Origin: Pseudanabaena sp. FACHB-2040
GTDB taxonomy: Bacteria > Cyanobacteriota > Cyanobacteriia > Phormidesmidales > Phormidesmidaceae
DNA length: 64,000 bases
Direction: 5' to 3'
Assembly (NCBI RefSeq): GCF_014696715.1
Contig: NZ_JACJQO010000007.1
Coordinates: 1 to 64,000, forward strand
In this document: piece after piece, positions 12,213 through 21,695 of the stretch
How the letters are laid out: each line of letters starts with the position of its first letter
How positions within the stretch are numbered: the first letter of the stretch is position 1
The notes under the pieces: model-generated
Told to the model about the DNA's origin: nothing
What the model saw: the letters and a program-made list of their open reading frames with translations, nothing else
The model's database searches: none
Translations under genes and position numbers: made by a program

Positions 12213-12455
12213 CTATTCCTTCTCGTCTTCCTTAGGAGCCTGAGAAGTATCAACCATGCCGTATTTCCTAAGGAACCGCTCAACCCGACCTTCGGTGTCG
12301 ATAATCTTCTGGGTACCCGTGTAAAACGGGTGGTTGCCAGACCAAATATCAACGTGGAGCTCTGGCTTGGTAGAGCCCACCGTCATGATCTCTTTACCAT
12401 CACAGTACACCTTGGCTTCGGGGTACCAAGTAGGATGAATCTCTGACTTAGCCAT
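12213..12455 (-). CDS. rpmE: 50S ribosomal protein bL31
   Basis: An 80-aa protein beginning MAKSEIHPTWYPEAKVYCDG with the family motif NHPFYTGTQK. The zinc-binding Cys set of classical bL31 is reduced to a single Cys, as in other cyanobacterial and plastid L31 proteins. The C-terminus is charged (KEDEKE). It sits between rpsI and prfA. Confidence 0.95.
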   Translation of the reverse strand: MAKSEIHPTWYPEAKVYCDGKEIMTVGSTKPELHVDIWSGNHPFYTGTQKIIDTEGRVERFLRKYGMVDTSQAPKEDEKE

Positions 12456-12619
12456 AATTGCCCTCGTAACAAAAAGCTGTTTGCCTTACTTCAATCTTAG
12501 TTTTTTCACCTGCCAACCGCATCATGTCCCAAGGGTTAGATCGACTGAGCTAACGCCAAAGAAAGATAGAGTACAGACAGGTAAGGCGTCTGAAAACTGG
12601 TTCGCCAATTCCCAACGGT

Positions 12620-13033
12620 TTAACGCTTGGAGAACTGAGGCGCTTTCCGGGCTTTTTTCAAGCCGTACTTCTTCCGTTCCTTACTACGGGGATCACGGGT
12701 TAGGTAACCCTCAATCTTGAGCGGCTTACGATTGTCAGGATCAAGCTGGCATAGTGCCCGAGCAACCCCAAGGCGAATAGCATCGGCCTGACCGGTCAAA
12801 CCACCACCCCGAACGTTAACCAGAATGTCATATTCACTCTCAAGACCCAGGGCCTCAAGGGGAGCCTTAGTTGCTGAGAGGTAGCCGGGATTGAACTGGA
12901 GGTGCAGATCTCCTGGTTTGCCGTTGATCTTGATTTGGCCATTACCGGGCACTAAACGAACTCGAGCAATTGCCGTCTTACGACGCCCGGTGCCCCAGTA
13001 CACGACGCGATCAGTCTGATCGGTTGCCTGCAT
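12620..13033 (-). CDS. rpsI: 30S ribosomal protein uS9
   Basis: The 137-aa protein has the typical [14 protein letters not shown] start region and ends in [12 protein letters not shown], the basic tail that reaches the P-site tRNA. Its ATG overlaps the rplM stop by one base (TAATG), so the two are translationally coupled, the usual arrangement for uL13 and uS9. Confidence 0.97.
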   Translation of the reverse strand: MQATDQTDRVVYWGTGRRKTAIARVRLVPGNGQIKINGKPGDLHLQFNPGYLSATKAPLEALGLESEYDILVNVRGGGLTGQADAIRLGVARALCQLDPDNRKPLKIEGYLTRDPRSKERKKYGLKKARKAPQFSKR

Positions 13034-13491
13034 TACTTATCTCCTTCTGGAATAGTATTAATCACAAGATTTTGAGGGTTTTGGGCCTGGTGGGGATGTT
13101 CTGCTCCTGCGTAAACTTTCAGCTTGGTGAACAGCTTGCGTCCCAGGGCGTTTTTCGGCAACATGCCGCGAACCGCTTGCTCCAGAATTCTCTCTGGTAA
13201 ACGGTTTTGTAGCTGAGCAAAGGTTTCTACCTTCATCCCACCGGGCCGCCCAGAGTGACGACGATAAAGCTTTTGATCTTGCTTGCGGCCAGTGACAACC
13301 AGCTTGTCGGCATTGACGACAATAACAAAATCACCAGTATCAGTGTTAGGGGTGTAGATTGGCTTGTTCTTGCCTCTTAACACCTTAGCGATTTCGCTGG
13401 CAAGTCGGCCTAGCCGCTGATCGGCGGCATCAACGACATACCACTGATGTTCAATGTCTTTTTGGGTGGGTACGTATGTTTTAGTAGTCAT
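13033..13491 (-). CDS. rplM: 50S ribosomal protein uL13
   Basis: A 152-aa protein with the uL13 features [16 protein letters not shown], the RHSGRPGG segment and the [10 protein letters not shown] block. It precedes rpsI with a one-base stop/start overlap and follows truA in the alpha cluster. Confidence 0.97.
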   Translation of the reverse strand: MTTKTYVPTQKDIEHQWYVVDAADQRLGRLASEIAKVLRGKNKPIYTPNTDTGDFVIVVNADKLVVTGRKQDQKLYRRHSGRPGGMKVETFAQLQNRLPERILEQAVRGMLPKNALGRKLFTKLKVYAGAEHPHQAQNPQNLVINTIPEGDK

Positions 13492-13568
13492 AGCAAATCT
13501 CGGGGTATTGGCGGAAACTCGGAAAACCTTTTAGTGGCAGAGCTTAGTGATAGGGACACAGATTGAAG

Positions 13569-14450
13569 TTACACAGCAGCGTAGCCAACAGGCGTATTTA
13601 GGCAGAACAGCGGTTGAGTATCAAACCAAATGTCCGGCGCGAAGGGAAACACCTCATATCCCACTCGTAGCAGACATAGGCCCTGGGCAGGGGCAGAATA
13701 CTTTACCTGATCTCGCTGGCGATTCTTCCAGAGCGCTGTAAAACCGTCTACAGACAGCTGCCCCTTGCCAACCTGCACCAGCAAACCCATAATCAGCCGC
13801 ACCATGCCGTATAAAAACCCGTTGGCCTGTAGCTCAACAGTCACGAAAGCGCCTTGCCTACTACATTCTGCTGCCTGAACGTCTACCCAAGAGTGAGAAC
13901 GGCCTGAGCGGGAGCGATGAAAGGCTGTTAGATCATGGTATCCCACCAGCGGGTCTAGAGCTCGCTGCACCTGCTGGGTATCAATAGGCTCGTAGTAGTA
14001 ATGCCAAACAAAGGGCCGCAAAAATAGGTTGGGGCAAGGATCGGTATAGAGGGTATAGCGGTAACGCCGCCAGCAAGCTGAGAATTGAGCGTGCCAATCG
14101 TCGGGTACCTGGGCTGCTGCCCGGATCAGGACATCGCTAGGAAGACGGCTGTTTAAGATATCTGCCCAGCGATGGGCAGGAATCAGCGCGGGAGCCATGA
14201 AGTGGGCTACTTGAGCAGCGGCATGAACCCCTGCATCCGTTCGTCCGGCCCCATGGATACTCACGGGATGCCCCAAGACTGCCTCCAGGGTGGCTTCTAT
14301 TTCACCCTGTACGGTGCGATCGCTAGCCTGACGCTGCCATCCATGAAAACGAGTACCTACGTACTGCACCACAAGCGCAACTCGCTGATTCTTAGCAGAA
14401 TCGGCGAGGTTAGCTGTGGCAGCTTGGATTGAAGGCAACGTCTGGGACAT
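13569..14450 (-). CDS. truA: tRNA pseudouridine(38-40) synthase
   Basis: Converts uridines 38-40 of the tRNA anticodon stem to pseudouridine. The catalytic Asp lies in GAGRTDAGVHAAAQVAHF, and further family motifs include FHGWQRQ and the C-terminal GFLYGMVRLIMG. Length is 293 aa. Its place between rplQ and rplM is conserved in cyanobacteria. Confidence 0.95.
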   Translation of the reverse strand: MSQTLPSIQAATANLADSAKNQRVALVVQYVGTRFHGWQRQASDRTVQGEIEATLEAVLGHPVSIHGAGRTDAGVHAAAQVAHFMAPALIPAHRWADILNSRLPSDVLIRAAAQVPDDWHAQFSACWRRYRYTLYTDPCPNLFLRPFVWHYYYEPIDTQQVQRALDPLVGYHDLTAFHRSRSGRSHSWVDVQAAECSRQGAFVTVELQANGFLYGMVRLIMGLLVQVGKGQLSVDGFTALWKNRQRDQVKYSAPAQGLCLLRVGYEVFPFAPDIWFDTQPLFCLNTPVGYAAV

Positions 14451-14481
14451 GAGGGAGTTTGCTGGCTGCTTTAAACAGGCA

Positions 14482-14832
14482 CTAGGTCAATTCAATGATG
14501 GCCATTTCCGAGTTATCACCCCGCCGTCTGATGGTGCGAAGAATACGGGTATAACCCCCCTCTCGCGTAGCATAGCGGGTCGGAGCTTGATCAAACAGGG
14601 CATGTACCAGCTGCTTGTCGTAGATATAGCCCATAGCTCGACGGCGAGACGCTAACGAACCATCTTTCGCTAGCGTAATCATCCGATCAGCTTCTTCTCG
14701 AACCGCTTTGGCGCGGGCCTTGGTCGTTGTAATTCGACCGTGACGAATTAGTTCGGTAGTTAGCGCTCGAAGCAGAGCCTTACGCTGGTCTGCTGGCTTT
14801 CCAAGTTTATGTACACGGCAACCATGACGCAT
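14482..14832 (-). CDS. rplQ: 50S ribosomal protein bL17
   Basis: The start at ATG 14832 gives 116 aa beginning [20 protein letters not shown], the invariant bL17 N-terminus. The open frame continues to 15021, but that extension overlaps the rpoA end and has no family similarity. It follows rpoA in the alpha cluster. Confidence 0.96.
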   Translation of the reverse strand: MRHGCRVHKLGKPADQRKALLRALTTELIRHGRITTTKARAKAVREEADRMITLAKDGSLASRRRAMGYIYDKQLVHALFDQAPTRYATREGGYTRILRTIRRRGDNSEMAIIELT

Positions 14833-14929
14833 GACACTTAACCAGAGGTAACAACAATTAGACAGAAAAAAACCGAAGCCTACTGAGCTTCGGGAGGCGT
14901 CTCCTTGGTTGGCCAAGGAGTTTGAGCGC

Positions 14930-15877
14930 CTAGGAGGATTTGGCCGATTTCTCAAACGGCAGGGTGATGCCCAACCGTTCCTGAAGAGCTTCAATGACCT
15001 CTTCAGCAGACTTCTGACCAAAGTTCTTTATTTCGAGCAGATCTTCCTGCGTGTAGTCGAGCAAATCGGCTACAGAGTTGATCTGTGCCCGCTTCAGGCA
15101 GTTGTAGGCCCGCACAGACAGGTGCAGTTCCTCAATCGGGATCTGATTGCTGGGGTCTTCGTCCTTAATGTCTTCCTCGGGCTTCGGCTCAAGCGTCACA
15201 TCCTTCAGCGGATTGAACAAATCCACCAAAATAGCAGCTGCTTGGCTCATAGCCTGCTGTGGAGACAGACTACCATTGGTCCAAATGTCCATAGCCAGGC
15301 GATCTTTCTGCAAAGAACCGGCTACGATTACATCTTCAACCGTGTAGTTAACTTTCCGCACCGGCATAAAGACGGAGTCAATCTGCATGAAGTCGAGGGC
15401 AGTGGCATCATCTTTGCTGCGCTCGACAGCTCGATATCCCTGTCCTCGCTCGATCCGAAATTCCATCTCCAATGTATGACCGTCGGCAATCGTGGCTACG
15501 TACTGGTCGGGGTTAACGACTTCTACTTCAGACGGCAACTCAAAATGAGCGGCAGTAATTTTAGTAGGGCCTTGAACCAGCAAACGTCCAATCTGAGGTT
15601 GATTGGAGTAGCTCCGCAGCACGATCTCTTTCATGTTCAGCAAGATGTCGAGAACATCTTCCCGAACGCCTGGAATAGTTGAAAACTCATGGGTCGCGCC
15701 GGCAATGCGAACCGCTGTAATGGCAACCCCTTCCAGGTTTGACAACAGGACTCGTCTTAGCGCATTGCCTACTGTGATGCCCTGGCTTCGTTCCAAAGGC
15801 TCAATGATGAAGCGACCGTATTGACCCTGATCGTCTTCAATAATCGACTCAACGCATTCTACATGGAACTGTGCCAC
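14930..15877 (-). CDS. rpoA: RNA polymerase alpha subunit
   Basis: The N-terminal assembly domain (about residues 1-230) carries [16 protein letters not shown], and the C-terminal DNA-binding domain carries [17 protein letters not shown]. The GTG at 15877 gives 315 aa, the usual size, beginning [11 protein letters not shown], with GGGAG upstream. An in-frame ATG at 15958 lies inside rpsK and would add 27 residues without family similarity. It assembles with beta, beta' and gamma in the cyanobacterial polymerase. Confidence 0.97.
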   Translation of the reverse strand: MAQFHVECVESIIEDDQGQYGRFIIEPLERSQGITVGNALRRVLLSNLEGVAITAVRIAGATHEFSTIPGVREDVLDILLNMKEIVLRSYSNQPQIGRLLVQGPTKITAAHFELPSEVEVVNPDQYVATIADGHTLEMEFRIERGQGYRAVERSKDDATALDFMQIDSVFMPVRKVNYTVEDVIVAGSLQKDRLAMDIWTNGSLSPQQAMSQAAAILVDLFNPLKDVTLEPKPEEDIKDEDPSNQIPIEELHLSVRAYNCLKRAQINSVADLLDYTQEDLLEIKNFGQKSAEEVIEALQERLGITLPFEKSAKSS

Positions 15878-15927
15878 GACCTGATCTCCCTTCTCCGCTG
15901 TGCAACTTTGAGGAATCGAACCCAGTG

Positions 15928-16320
15928 CTAGACTCTCCGACGCTTGGGCGGACGGCACCCGTTGTGAGGAATGGGAGTCACGTCACGGATGAGGGTAATT
16001 TCTAGGCCAGCCCCCTGCAAAGCCCTAATAGCAGTCTCGCGACCGGCTCCGGGGCCGCTTACCATGACCTCGATTTGACGCATACCCTGGTCAATTGCTC
16101 GACGGGCAGCTCCATCAGCTGCTGTTTGAGCGGCAAAAGGAGTTCCCTTTTTGGCTCCCTTGAATCCGCTAGAACCCGCTGAAGCCCAGGAAATGGTTTC
16201 CCCGCTCTGATCGGTGATGGTAACGATTGTGTTGTTGAAGGTGGACTGAATGTGGGCAACCCCACTGGGAACATTTTTCTTTTGCTTGCGGGGACCCGAT
16301 TTCTTGGTTGGTTTTGCCAT
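15928..16320 (-). CDS. rpsK: 30S ribosomal protein uS11
   Basis: A 130-aa protein with the uS11 hallmarks [34 protein letters not shown] and the C-terminal [13 protein letters not shown]. It lies between rpsM and rpoA, 50 bases before the rpoA start. Confidence 0.97.
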   Translation of the reverse strand: MAKPTKKSGPRKQKKNVPSGVAHIQSTFNNTIVTITDQSGETISWASAGSSGFKGAKKGTPFAAQTAADGAARRAIDQGMRQIEVMVSGPGAGRETAIRALQGAGLEITLIRDVTPIPHNGCRPPKRRRV

Positions 16321-16496
16321 GACTTCAGACTATTTAACTTAATTAGAAAAGGTTGTACCGGCGGCGAACTTACCTGGAGCTCAACCTCAGAAGATCCAAA
16401 TCTGAGAAACAAGAAAAGCTTGGTAGAAATGCGAACTGACAGCCCTGCGAGCTCCCAAACATTGGCACTGCAGGGAAAGCATGACTTACCAACAGG

Positions 16497-16877
16497 CTAC
16501 TTCTTAGCAGCCTTCTTTTTGCCAGCAACAGTTCGCCGAGTACCCCGTCGGGTGCGGGCGTTGGTTCGGGTGCGCTGCCCCCGGACCGGCAGTCCTGCCC
16601 GGTGGCGACGCCCCCGGTAGGAACCAATGTCCATCAGACGCTTGATGTTGATGCTCTCAAGTCGTCTGAGATCACCTTCAACCTGATAGTCACTCTCAAC
16701 GGTGTCTCGCAGCTTGGCAACGTCTTCGTCGCTCAAATCCCGCACCCGGATGTCAGGGTTGACACCCGATTTCTGCAGAATTTCTTTGGATCGGGTCAGA
16801 CCGATTCCGTAAATATATGTCAGGCCAATCTCTACGCGCTTTTCACGCGGAAGATCAACACCAGATATCCGTGCCAC
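16497..16877 (-). CDS. rpsM: 30S ribosomal protein uS13
   Basis: A 126-aa protein starting at GTG 16877 with GGGGAG upstream. It contains [19 protein letters not shown], the [16 protein letters not shown] block and the basic C-terminal tail KKKAAKK. A 176-base gap separates it from rpsK, longer than usual in such clusters, with no other gene inside. Confidence 0.97.
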   Translation of the reverse strand: MARISGVDLPREKRVEIGLTYIYGIGLTRSKEILQKSGVNPDIRVRDLSDEDVAKLRDTVESDYQVEGDLRRLESINIKRLMDIGSYRGRRHRAGLPVRGQRTRTNARTRRGTRRTVAGKKKAAKK

Positions 16878-17005
16878 CTACACTTTCTCCCCTAACGCTG
16901 CCTGAATTTCAATTTGACGACCGAAAATACTAATCTGTACCGACGGTGCGGGTTTATTCCCTTAAAATGGATTTCCACAAGTGGATCCATTTGTCGTTTA
17001 TTTGA

Positions 17006-17119
17006 TTACCCTTGGCGCTGTTTGTGCTTAGGGTTGCTGCAAATCACCATGACCCTGCCACGGCGGCGGATCACACGACACTTTTCGCAGATTCTGCGAA
17101 CAGACGCACGGACTTTCAT
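17006..17119 (-). CDS. rpmJ: 50S ribosomal protein bL36
   Basis: A 37-aa gene read directly from the minus strand: ATG at 17117-17119 and TAA at 17006-17008. The protein begins [19 protein letters not shown] and ends NPKHKQRQG, with the conserved zinc-binding Cys residues. It is the first gene of the minus-strand alpha cluster here, whereas many cyanobacteria have infA directly before it. Confidence 0.95.
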   Translation of the reverse strand: MKVRASVRRICEKCRVIRRRGRVMVICSNPKHKQRQG

Positions 17120-17153
17120 GTCCAGCTCACACTCTCAGTACTACAGAATTGCT

Positions 17154-17183
17154 ATGCTAGCAAACTTATCCTAGCTTAGTCAA
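17154..17183 (-). promoter_or_regulatory. promoter of the rpmJ-prfA cluster
   Basis: On the minus strand TTGACT (17178-17183) and TAGCAT (17154-17159) are separated by 18 bases, a good sigma-70-type promoter. It lies 35 bases before the rpmJ start. It would give the detached alpha cluster its own start site. Confidence 0.6.
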
Positions 17184-17257
17184 ATGTTTTTCTGACAGCG
17201 GGTGTAGATAAGAGTCCGATGTGTTAACAGGAGCTAGACAACTTCCCTTTAAAGCTG

Positions 17258-17289
17258 ATTTGCTGCGGCAATTAATTGCCGCAGCAAAT
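17258..17289. terminator. 32-base perfect palindrome after psb27
   Basis: Bases 17258-17273 are the exact reverse complement of 17274-17289, with a GCTGCGGC core arm and an AATTAATT centre. It begins 38 bases after the psb27 stop on the minus strand. No strong T-tract follows, so its role as terminator rests on the stem. Confidence 0.55.
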
Positions 17290-17326
17290 GAAGAATGGGC
17301 TGATTTAGCCTCAATGCCAGTTTCCG

Positions 17327-17737
17327 TTAGGCTTCTCGCCTCAGGGCTGATTCTACTTGCTTAAACTCTTGTTCAACGCGCTTCTTCAGCTTTTCGGGGA
17401 GGGGGCGATTGGGGTAGGAACTATAGTGACCAGCGATTGCATTGAGCGCTGTGCGCATGGTCGTGAAGGAACTGAGGTTGCCTACAGCGGGGTCTCGCCG
17501 ATAGCGGGAGGCAAAATCATTGATTAGATCTTTGGCTTCAGACTGAGCTGGAGCTTTTGCGGGATCTTCGCTAGGAAGTTCGATGGCGGTTCGAAGGCTG
17601 GTGATGACCATCAGCGTGTCCTGCCGGTAGTCGCCGGTCAGTTTACCGCTGGTACCGGTGCTACAGCCAGTCAGCCCAATGACGGCTACCAGCAGCACTG
17701 CAAACAGACGAGCGATCAGGGTTTTCATAAACTTCAA
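17327..17737 (-). CDS. psb27: photosystem II assembly lipoprotein Psb27
   Basis: Psb27 is a lumenal lipoprotein that binds CP43 during photosystem II assembly and repair, before the oxygen-evolving cluster is built. A signal peptide of about 24 residues ends in the lipobox LTGC (Cys25). The mature part has the four-helix pattern of the family, including TGDYRQDTLMVITSLR and AGHYSSYPNRPLPEKLKKR. Length is 136 aa. It lies alone between the rpmJ promoter and ycf45. Confidence 0.95.
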   Translation of the reverse strand: MKFMKTLIARLFAVLLVAVIGLTGCSTGTSGKLTGDYRQDTLMVITSLRTAIELPSEDPAKAPAQSEAKDLINDFASRYRRDPAVGNLSSFTTMRTALNAIAGHYSSYPNRPLPEKLKKRVEQEFKQVESALRREA

Positions 17738-17907
17738 GATAGATAGGGATTTTTCGAATGGGGCTGCTTCGTGAAGCTTCTTATACCATCCGCGCTGTGT
17801 TCATCTTATTATCTTGAGGTGTGAATCGGCCCAACTCCCCCAGAAAGTGGATTTAGTAGACCATTCACGGGGAAGGGCTGGGCGATTTTACCGTTCAACG
17901 GCGTTCC

Positions 17908-19737
17908 TTAGGCTGGGTATATCCGCAGTCGGCGATTGGGCTCTTCGCCAAAGCTTAAGGACTTCAGCCGATAGTGTTCAGCCAACTCGTGCTGCATTTT
18001 ACGGATACGGGCAGAGCGGGGCAGCAGCTCTACGGGTTGACCTTTAGGGATGACAATTTGTTCGACTGCCAGTCTTGCTTCTTCTAAGGCTTCTATCTCG
18101 TCATCGTTGCCGCTTTGGGCAAAAAGCTCGAGATTGACGGCGGTAGAACTGTCATCTAAATCCAGCAGGTGCTGCAGGGAACGAGTAATCTGAGGAATGC
18201 TGTTGGCCTTCACGGCATAGATTGGGATCTGGTGCCTTTTAGCGAACTGTCGCAGCTTGGTGTGGTTTTTGATGTGCGATCGCAATGCCAAGATAGCGTC
18301 TGCGTTTTCCAAATCTTTAGTCAAATAAATTGGCAGTGAGAGGGTGCGAACGACATGATCAAGCTGATGCCGACTAATGCCATAGGGGTAGACCTTGACA
18401 ATGTCTTCTCCATTTTCGCCCAGCAGGGGTTCTTCCCCATAGTTGGCATCTAAAACCGGTAAGGCGTTAGGAGCGCCACCCGGATAGTCCAACAATTCCT
18501 GAAACTGTCTGTGCTCGGGCAGCGTAAGCGGGGCCTGTGAGCTGATCAAGGGCTGAGTAGCCGATGGAACGGCCTGAAGTGGAGGACGCATCTGTCCAGA
18601 AGCACGCCAACCTGAGCCCGAGCGGGTAGCTGCGCTAGGAGTGCCAGGAGTTGGCAGTTCGTGGGTGATCGTTACCTTGCCCTGACTGTCGGTTGCTCTA
18701 ACCTGCAGCGTAGGTTGACGGCCTCGTAGGAGATAATCAACGATGTCTGATACATCCTCATGGACAATCCAGCGCTGCCGCTCTAACATCTCCACGGCAA
18801 TGTCGAACGTAGGAGGGGCTTTTCGCTCTAAAACGCTTTTTTGGCTGCCTCGTCGACGGGCTTCATCATCCCCGAGTGTGACAGACTGAATGCCGCCAAT
18901 TAAGTCCGACAGTGTAGGGTTCTTAATCAGGTTTTCTAACCGGTTTCCGTGAGCTGTCCCTACCAGCTGTACTCCCCGCTCTGCAATGGTGCGGGCGGCC
19001 AGTGCCTCCAGTTCTGTCCCGATCTCATCAATGACGATGACTTCTGGCATATGGTTTTCTACCGCCTCAATCATCACCTGATGCTGCTGCTCCGGACGGG
19101 CCACCTGCATACGGCGAGCGCGGCCAATAGCGGGGTGAGGAATATCGCCATCACCAGCGATTTCATTAGAAGTGTCAATGATAACGACCCGCTTTTGCAA
19201 GTCGTCAGCCAGTACTCGAGCAATTTCCCGCAGGGCTGTGGTTTTGCCGACGCCTGGACGACCCAGCATCAAGATAGACTTGCCGGTTTCTACTAGGTCT
19301 CGAATCAGACCGATAGTGCCCATGACCGCTCTACCAACCCGGCAGGTGAGACCAATAATCTCGCCTGAGCGATTGCGCATAGCGCTGATCCGGTGCAGGG
19401 TTTTTTCGATACCGGCCCGGTTATCTCCCCCAAACAGCCCAACTCCCTCAATACAGTGCTGCAGATCAGACTGGGAAACAGGCTCTTCAGACAGATACTC
19501 GGCTTGACCTGGAAATCGGGCCTCAGGTCGCCGACCCAGATCTAAGACAACCTCCACTAGCTGACTGCGTTGGGGATGGTTCTCTAAACTGGTTCGAATA
19601 GCGCTGGGTAGAATGGCCAACAGTTGGGCCAGATCGTCCGTAACTAAAAGATCTTGGGGCATCGCTTGGGGACTGGAAAGGGAACTTTCAGTCGAAGGGC
19701 TGGTCGGTGAAACCGGTTCGCGATTGGGGTTGACCAT
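17908..19737 (-). CDS. ycf45: Ycf45-type AAA ATPase with C-terminal R3H domain
   Basis: A 609-aa protein. The ATPase core (about residues 115-330) has Walker A GRPGVGKTTALREIA and Walker B VIVIDEIGTE, related to the SpoIIIAA/Ycf45 group. A middle segment after about residue 430 is followed by a C-terminal R3H single-strand nucleic-acid-binding motif (RIRKMQHELAEHY). The family is conserved in cyanobacteria and some algal plastids, but its function is not established. It is 42 bases from ldpA on the same strand, so co-transcription is likely. Confidence 0.9.
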   Translation of the reverse strand: MVNPNREPVSPTSPSTESSLSSPQAMPQDLLVTDDLAQLLAILPSAIRTSLENHPQRSQLVEVVLDLGRRPEARFPGQAEYLSEEPVSQSDLQHCIEGVGLFGGDNRAGIEKTLHRISAMRNRSGEIIGLTCRVGRAVMGTIGLIRDLVETGKSILMLGRPGVGKTTALREIARVLADDLQKRVVIIDTSNEIAGDGDIPHPAIGRARRMQVARPEQQHQVMIEAVENHMPEVIVIDEIGTELEALAARTIAERGVQLVGTAHGNRLENLIKNPTLSDLIGGIQSVTLGDDEARRRGSQKSVLERKAPPTFDIAVEMLERQRWIVHEDVSDIVDYLLRGRQPTLQVRATDSQGKVTITHELPTPGTPSAATRSGSGWRASGQMRPPLQAVPSATQPLISSQAPLTLPEHRQFQELLDYPGGAPNALPVLDANYGEEPLLGENGEDIVKVYPYGISRHQLDHVVRTLSLPIYLTKDLENADAILALRSHIKNHTKLRQFAKRHQIPIYAVKANSIPQITRSLQHLLDLDDSSTAVNLELFAQSGNDDEIEALEEARLAVEQIVIPKGQPVELLPRSARIRKMQHELAEHYRLKSLSFGEEPNRRLRIYPA

Positions 19738-19779
19738 AAAGGGGAGGTACAGTCATCAAAAAAGCAGGTTGAGCAAGCG

Positions 19780-21102
19780 TCAAGACGGCAGGGCTAACAG
19801 TGCACCGCCAGAACTGGGAGAAAAGTCTTCAGGAAATGGACTAGAGCCTTTGAGCGGGTAGACTAAATCTGCCGCTGCTCGAACTGCAGCCAAAAGTAGT
19901 TCGGGGGCATCTTCTAAATACACTGCGTTTGAGTCCATTACTTCTAAGTCTATTGCTTTTGAATCTATTGCTTCTGGCGGTGAGAACGAAGAGAGCAAAT
20001 TGGGCTTGTCAGATGAAGCTTGCGAGAGAGCCAGGCCAGGGAGACGCCCCAACGCTGCTGTTTCAGGTTGCCGAGTCGCCAGCTTAGATTCTTGAGCGTC
20101 AAGCATTTCTAGAATGGGCGAGAGTAGTTTGCGGGCGTAGCTGCCGTAGGCAATGCCCGCAACGGCAGCCGGACGGTGTGTTAATTCAGCTTGGGCAGAT
20201 GGGTGAACAGCATTGTTGAGCAGCCTAAGGGCCCTGAGCTTTTGCACCGTAGAGCTGTTAGTTCCTCCGGCTAACTGAACATAGCCAGGTAATCCTGCCT
20301 GTAAAACTTTTTCGCCAAAACGAACAGCGGCTGCAGTTGCACCTTCGCCGATATCGCCACTCATGGGCCGTCCGTCAGTTTGCCAGATTAACGGCAGAGA
20401 CAAAGGACTGACAATAGCCCAAAGCCGCCAAAGATATTCAATCACCCCCTCTCCATCAGGACAGCTAATGGCAATCAGCTTGAGGTGCTTAGTCTCTGGT
20501 TTAATTGCCTGCCACAACCGTTGAAACTCTTGCTCGCGACCAACTTGAGTATGAATTTCGACTGCATCAACAGCAGGAAATATTTGGGGTGCGATCGCAG
20601 CTGGCGTAGATACGTAGGAACGAGCGTAGATCTGCTCGATTGGACAAACGGGCAGGCAGCGGCCACAGCCATAGCAGCGGCTGTCGATCACCCCTGATTG
20701 ACCCTCGTGTTGCGAGAACACAATAGCTTGGGCTGGACAAACCCGCTCACAGGGACGGCTGCAATCTGTCGGACAGCGTGCTGGATCAAAGGCCGCTTTG
20801 CGAAAATGGGGGTCTTCACCATCGTTGAGGCTCACCATTAACCAAGGACCATCGGCTAAGAGGCGAGGCCGGAAAGTCGTTGTGGCAAGGGCGCTAGCAA
20901 CCCGACGGGCCGCCTGTACGCCTGAGCGAGCCGCAGCAACAATAGCTGGATCGGCCGCTAAATCGATGCAGTCTGCGCCTGCCAAGGTGTACGCCAGCGC
21001 TAAATTGCGAATAACAGGCAGGTGGTGATAGCTGGCCCCGCAAATAAGCTTGAACCAGTGTCCCTCTTGTAGCGATGTGAGAGGTGAACGCGGAATAGTC
21101 AC
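19780..21102 (-). CDS. ldpA: LdpA, light-dependent period iron-sulfur protein
   Basis: In Synechococcus elongatus LdpA is an iron-sulfur redox sensor that adjusts the circadian period to light. Two 4Fe-4S-type Cys clusters are seen: CPTDCSRPCERVCP and CYGCGRCLPVCP. The N-terminus HWFKLICGASYHHLPVIRNLA is typical. The protein has 440 aa; after about residue 345 it shows a low-complexity stretch with near-repeated AIDSKAIDLEVMDSNA units. The only usable start is GTG 21102, whose AAGGAG abuts the codon, so initiation may be weak or the true start non-canonical. It is followed by ycf45 and preceded by ndhN. Confidence 0.92.
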   Translation of the reverse strand: MTIPRSPLTSLQEGHWFKLICGASYHHLPVIRNLALAYTLAGADCIDLAADPAIVAAARSGVQAARRVASALATTTFRPRLLADGPWLMVSLNDGEDPHFRKAAFDPARCPTDCSRPCERVCPAQAIVFSQHEGQSGVIDSRCYGCGRCLPVCPIEQIYARSYVSTPAAIAPQIFPAVDAVEIHTQVGREQEFQRLWQAIKPETKHLKLIAISCPDGEGVIEYLWRLWAIVSPLSLPLIWQTDGRPMSGDIGEGATAAAVRFGEKVLQAGLPGYVQLAGGTNSSTVQKLRALRLLNNAVHPSAQAELTHRPAAVAGIAYGSYARKLLSPILEMLDAQESKLATRQPETAALGRLPGLALSQASSDKPNLLSSFSPPEAIDSKAIDLEVMDSNAVYLEDAPELLLAAVRAAADLVYPLKGSSPFPEDFSPSSGGALLALPS

Positions 21103-21218
21103 TCCTTTATGCTAGTGACAATCGGCAGAAATGACGAGCAGCCTGCCTGTGCATCTGCTAGAAACCTCAGTCCCTAGCAGACAAGTTTGGCTGAAATGCC
21201 TAGTCTAAACTTATGAAA

Positions 21219-21695
21219 TCAGGCGCTTTGCAGCAGACCACTCAAGGGTTCCCACTTAAATTCCCGACTACCGCCAACCTCTAAAACAATGCGAACTCTA
21301 GGTTCTATGCTGGGCAGATTGACTAGATAAGCCAGTTCCTGCTGGGAGAGAACGTGCCCTTCAATCATCCAGACAACCAAGCCCTTAGATTTAACGGGTA
21401 GAGCTTCCAGGCGATAGTTCAAAATTGGCGGCACAAAGTACGTGAAGCCTACAGCTGCCTGCTGCCCAATCGTCTTTTTACCCAGGTGGGGCGGACGCAC
21501 CCCATGTACTTCAGTGAGGTAGGCAGCCAAATCGCCTAGGCCCCGAGCCGTCATATTCATCGATTCATAGCCAGTGGCTCGCAGGCGACGCTGGTAACGT
21601 CCCTCAAATCCACCTTCTAGGGGTACACGGACTGCGATCGCACCGACCCTTTCTAGATCCCGAATGAAGGATTTTCCCGTTGCCAGCAAAGCCAT
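21219..21695 (-). CDS. ndhN: NAD(P)H-quinone oxidoreductase subunit N
   Basis: NdhN is a cyanobacterial/plastid-specific peripheral subunit of NDH-1, which runs cyclic electron flow and respiration in thylakoids. The 158-aa protein contains RDLERVGAIAVRVPLEGGFEGR and GFTYFVPPILNYRLE. ATG 21695 has GAGAGGA five bases upstream. It is divergent from rplC and leads the ndhN-ldpA-ycf45 group. Confidence 0.95.
   Translation of the reverse strand: MALLATGKSFIRDLERVGAIAVRVPLEGGFEGRYQRRLRATGYESMNMTARGLGDLAAYLTEVHGVRPPHLGKKTIGQQAAVGFTYFVPPILNYRLEALPVKSKGLVVWMIEGHVLSQQELAYLVNLPSIEPRVRIVLEVGGSREFKWEPLSGLLQSA

Noticed and set aside
15878-15958. Longer rpoA from ATG 15958
   Set aside because: It runs into rpsK and adds 27 residues unlike any alpha subunit; GTG 15877 has a ribosome binding site and the family N-terminus.
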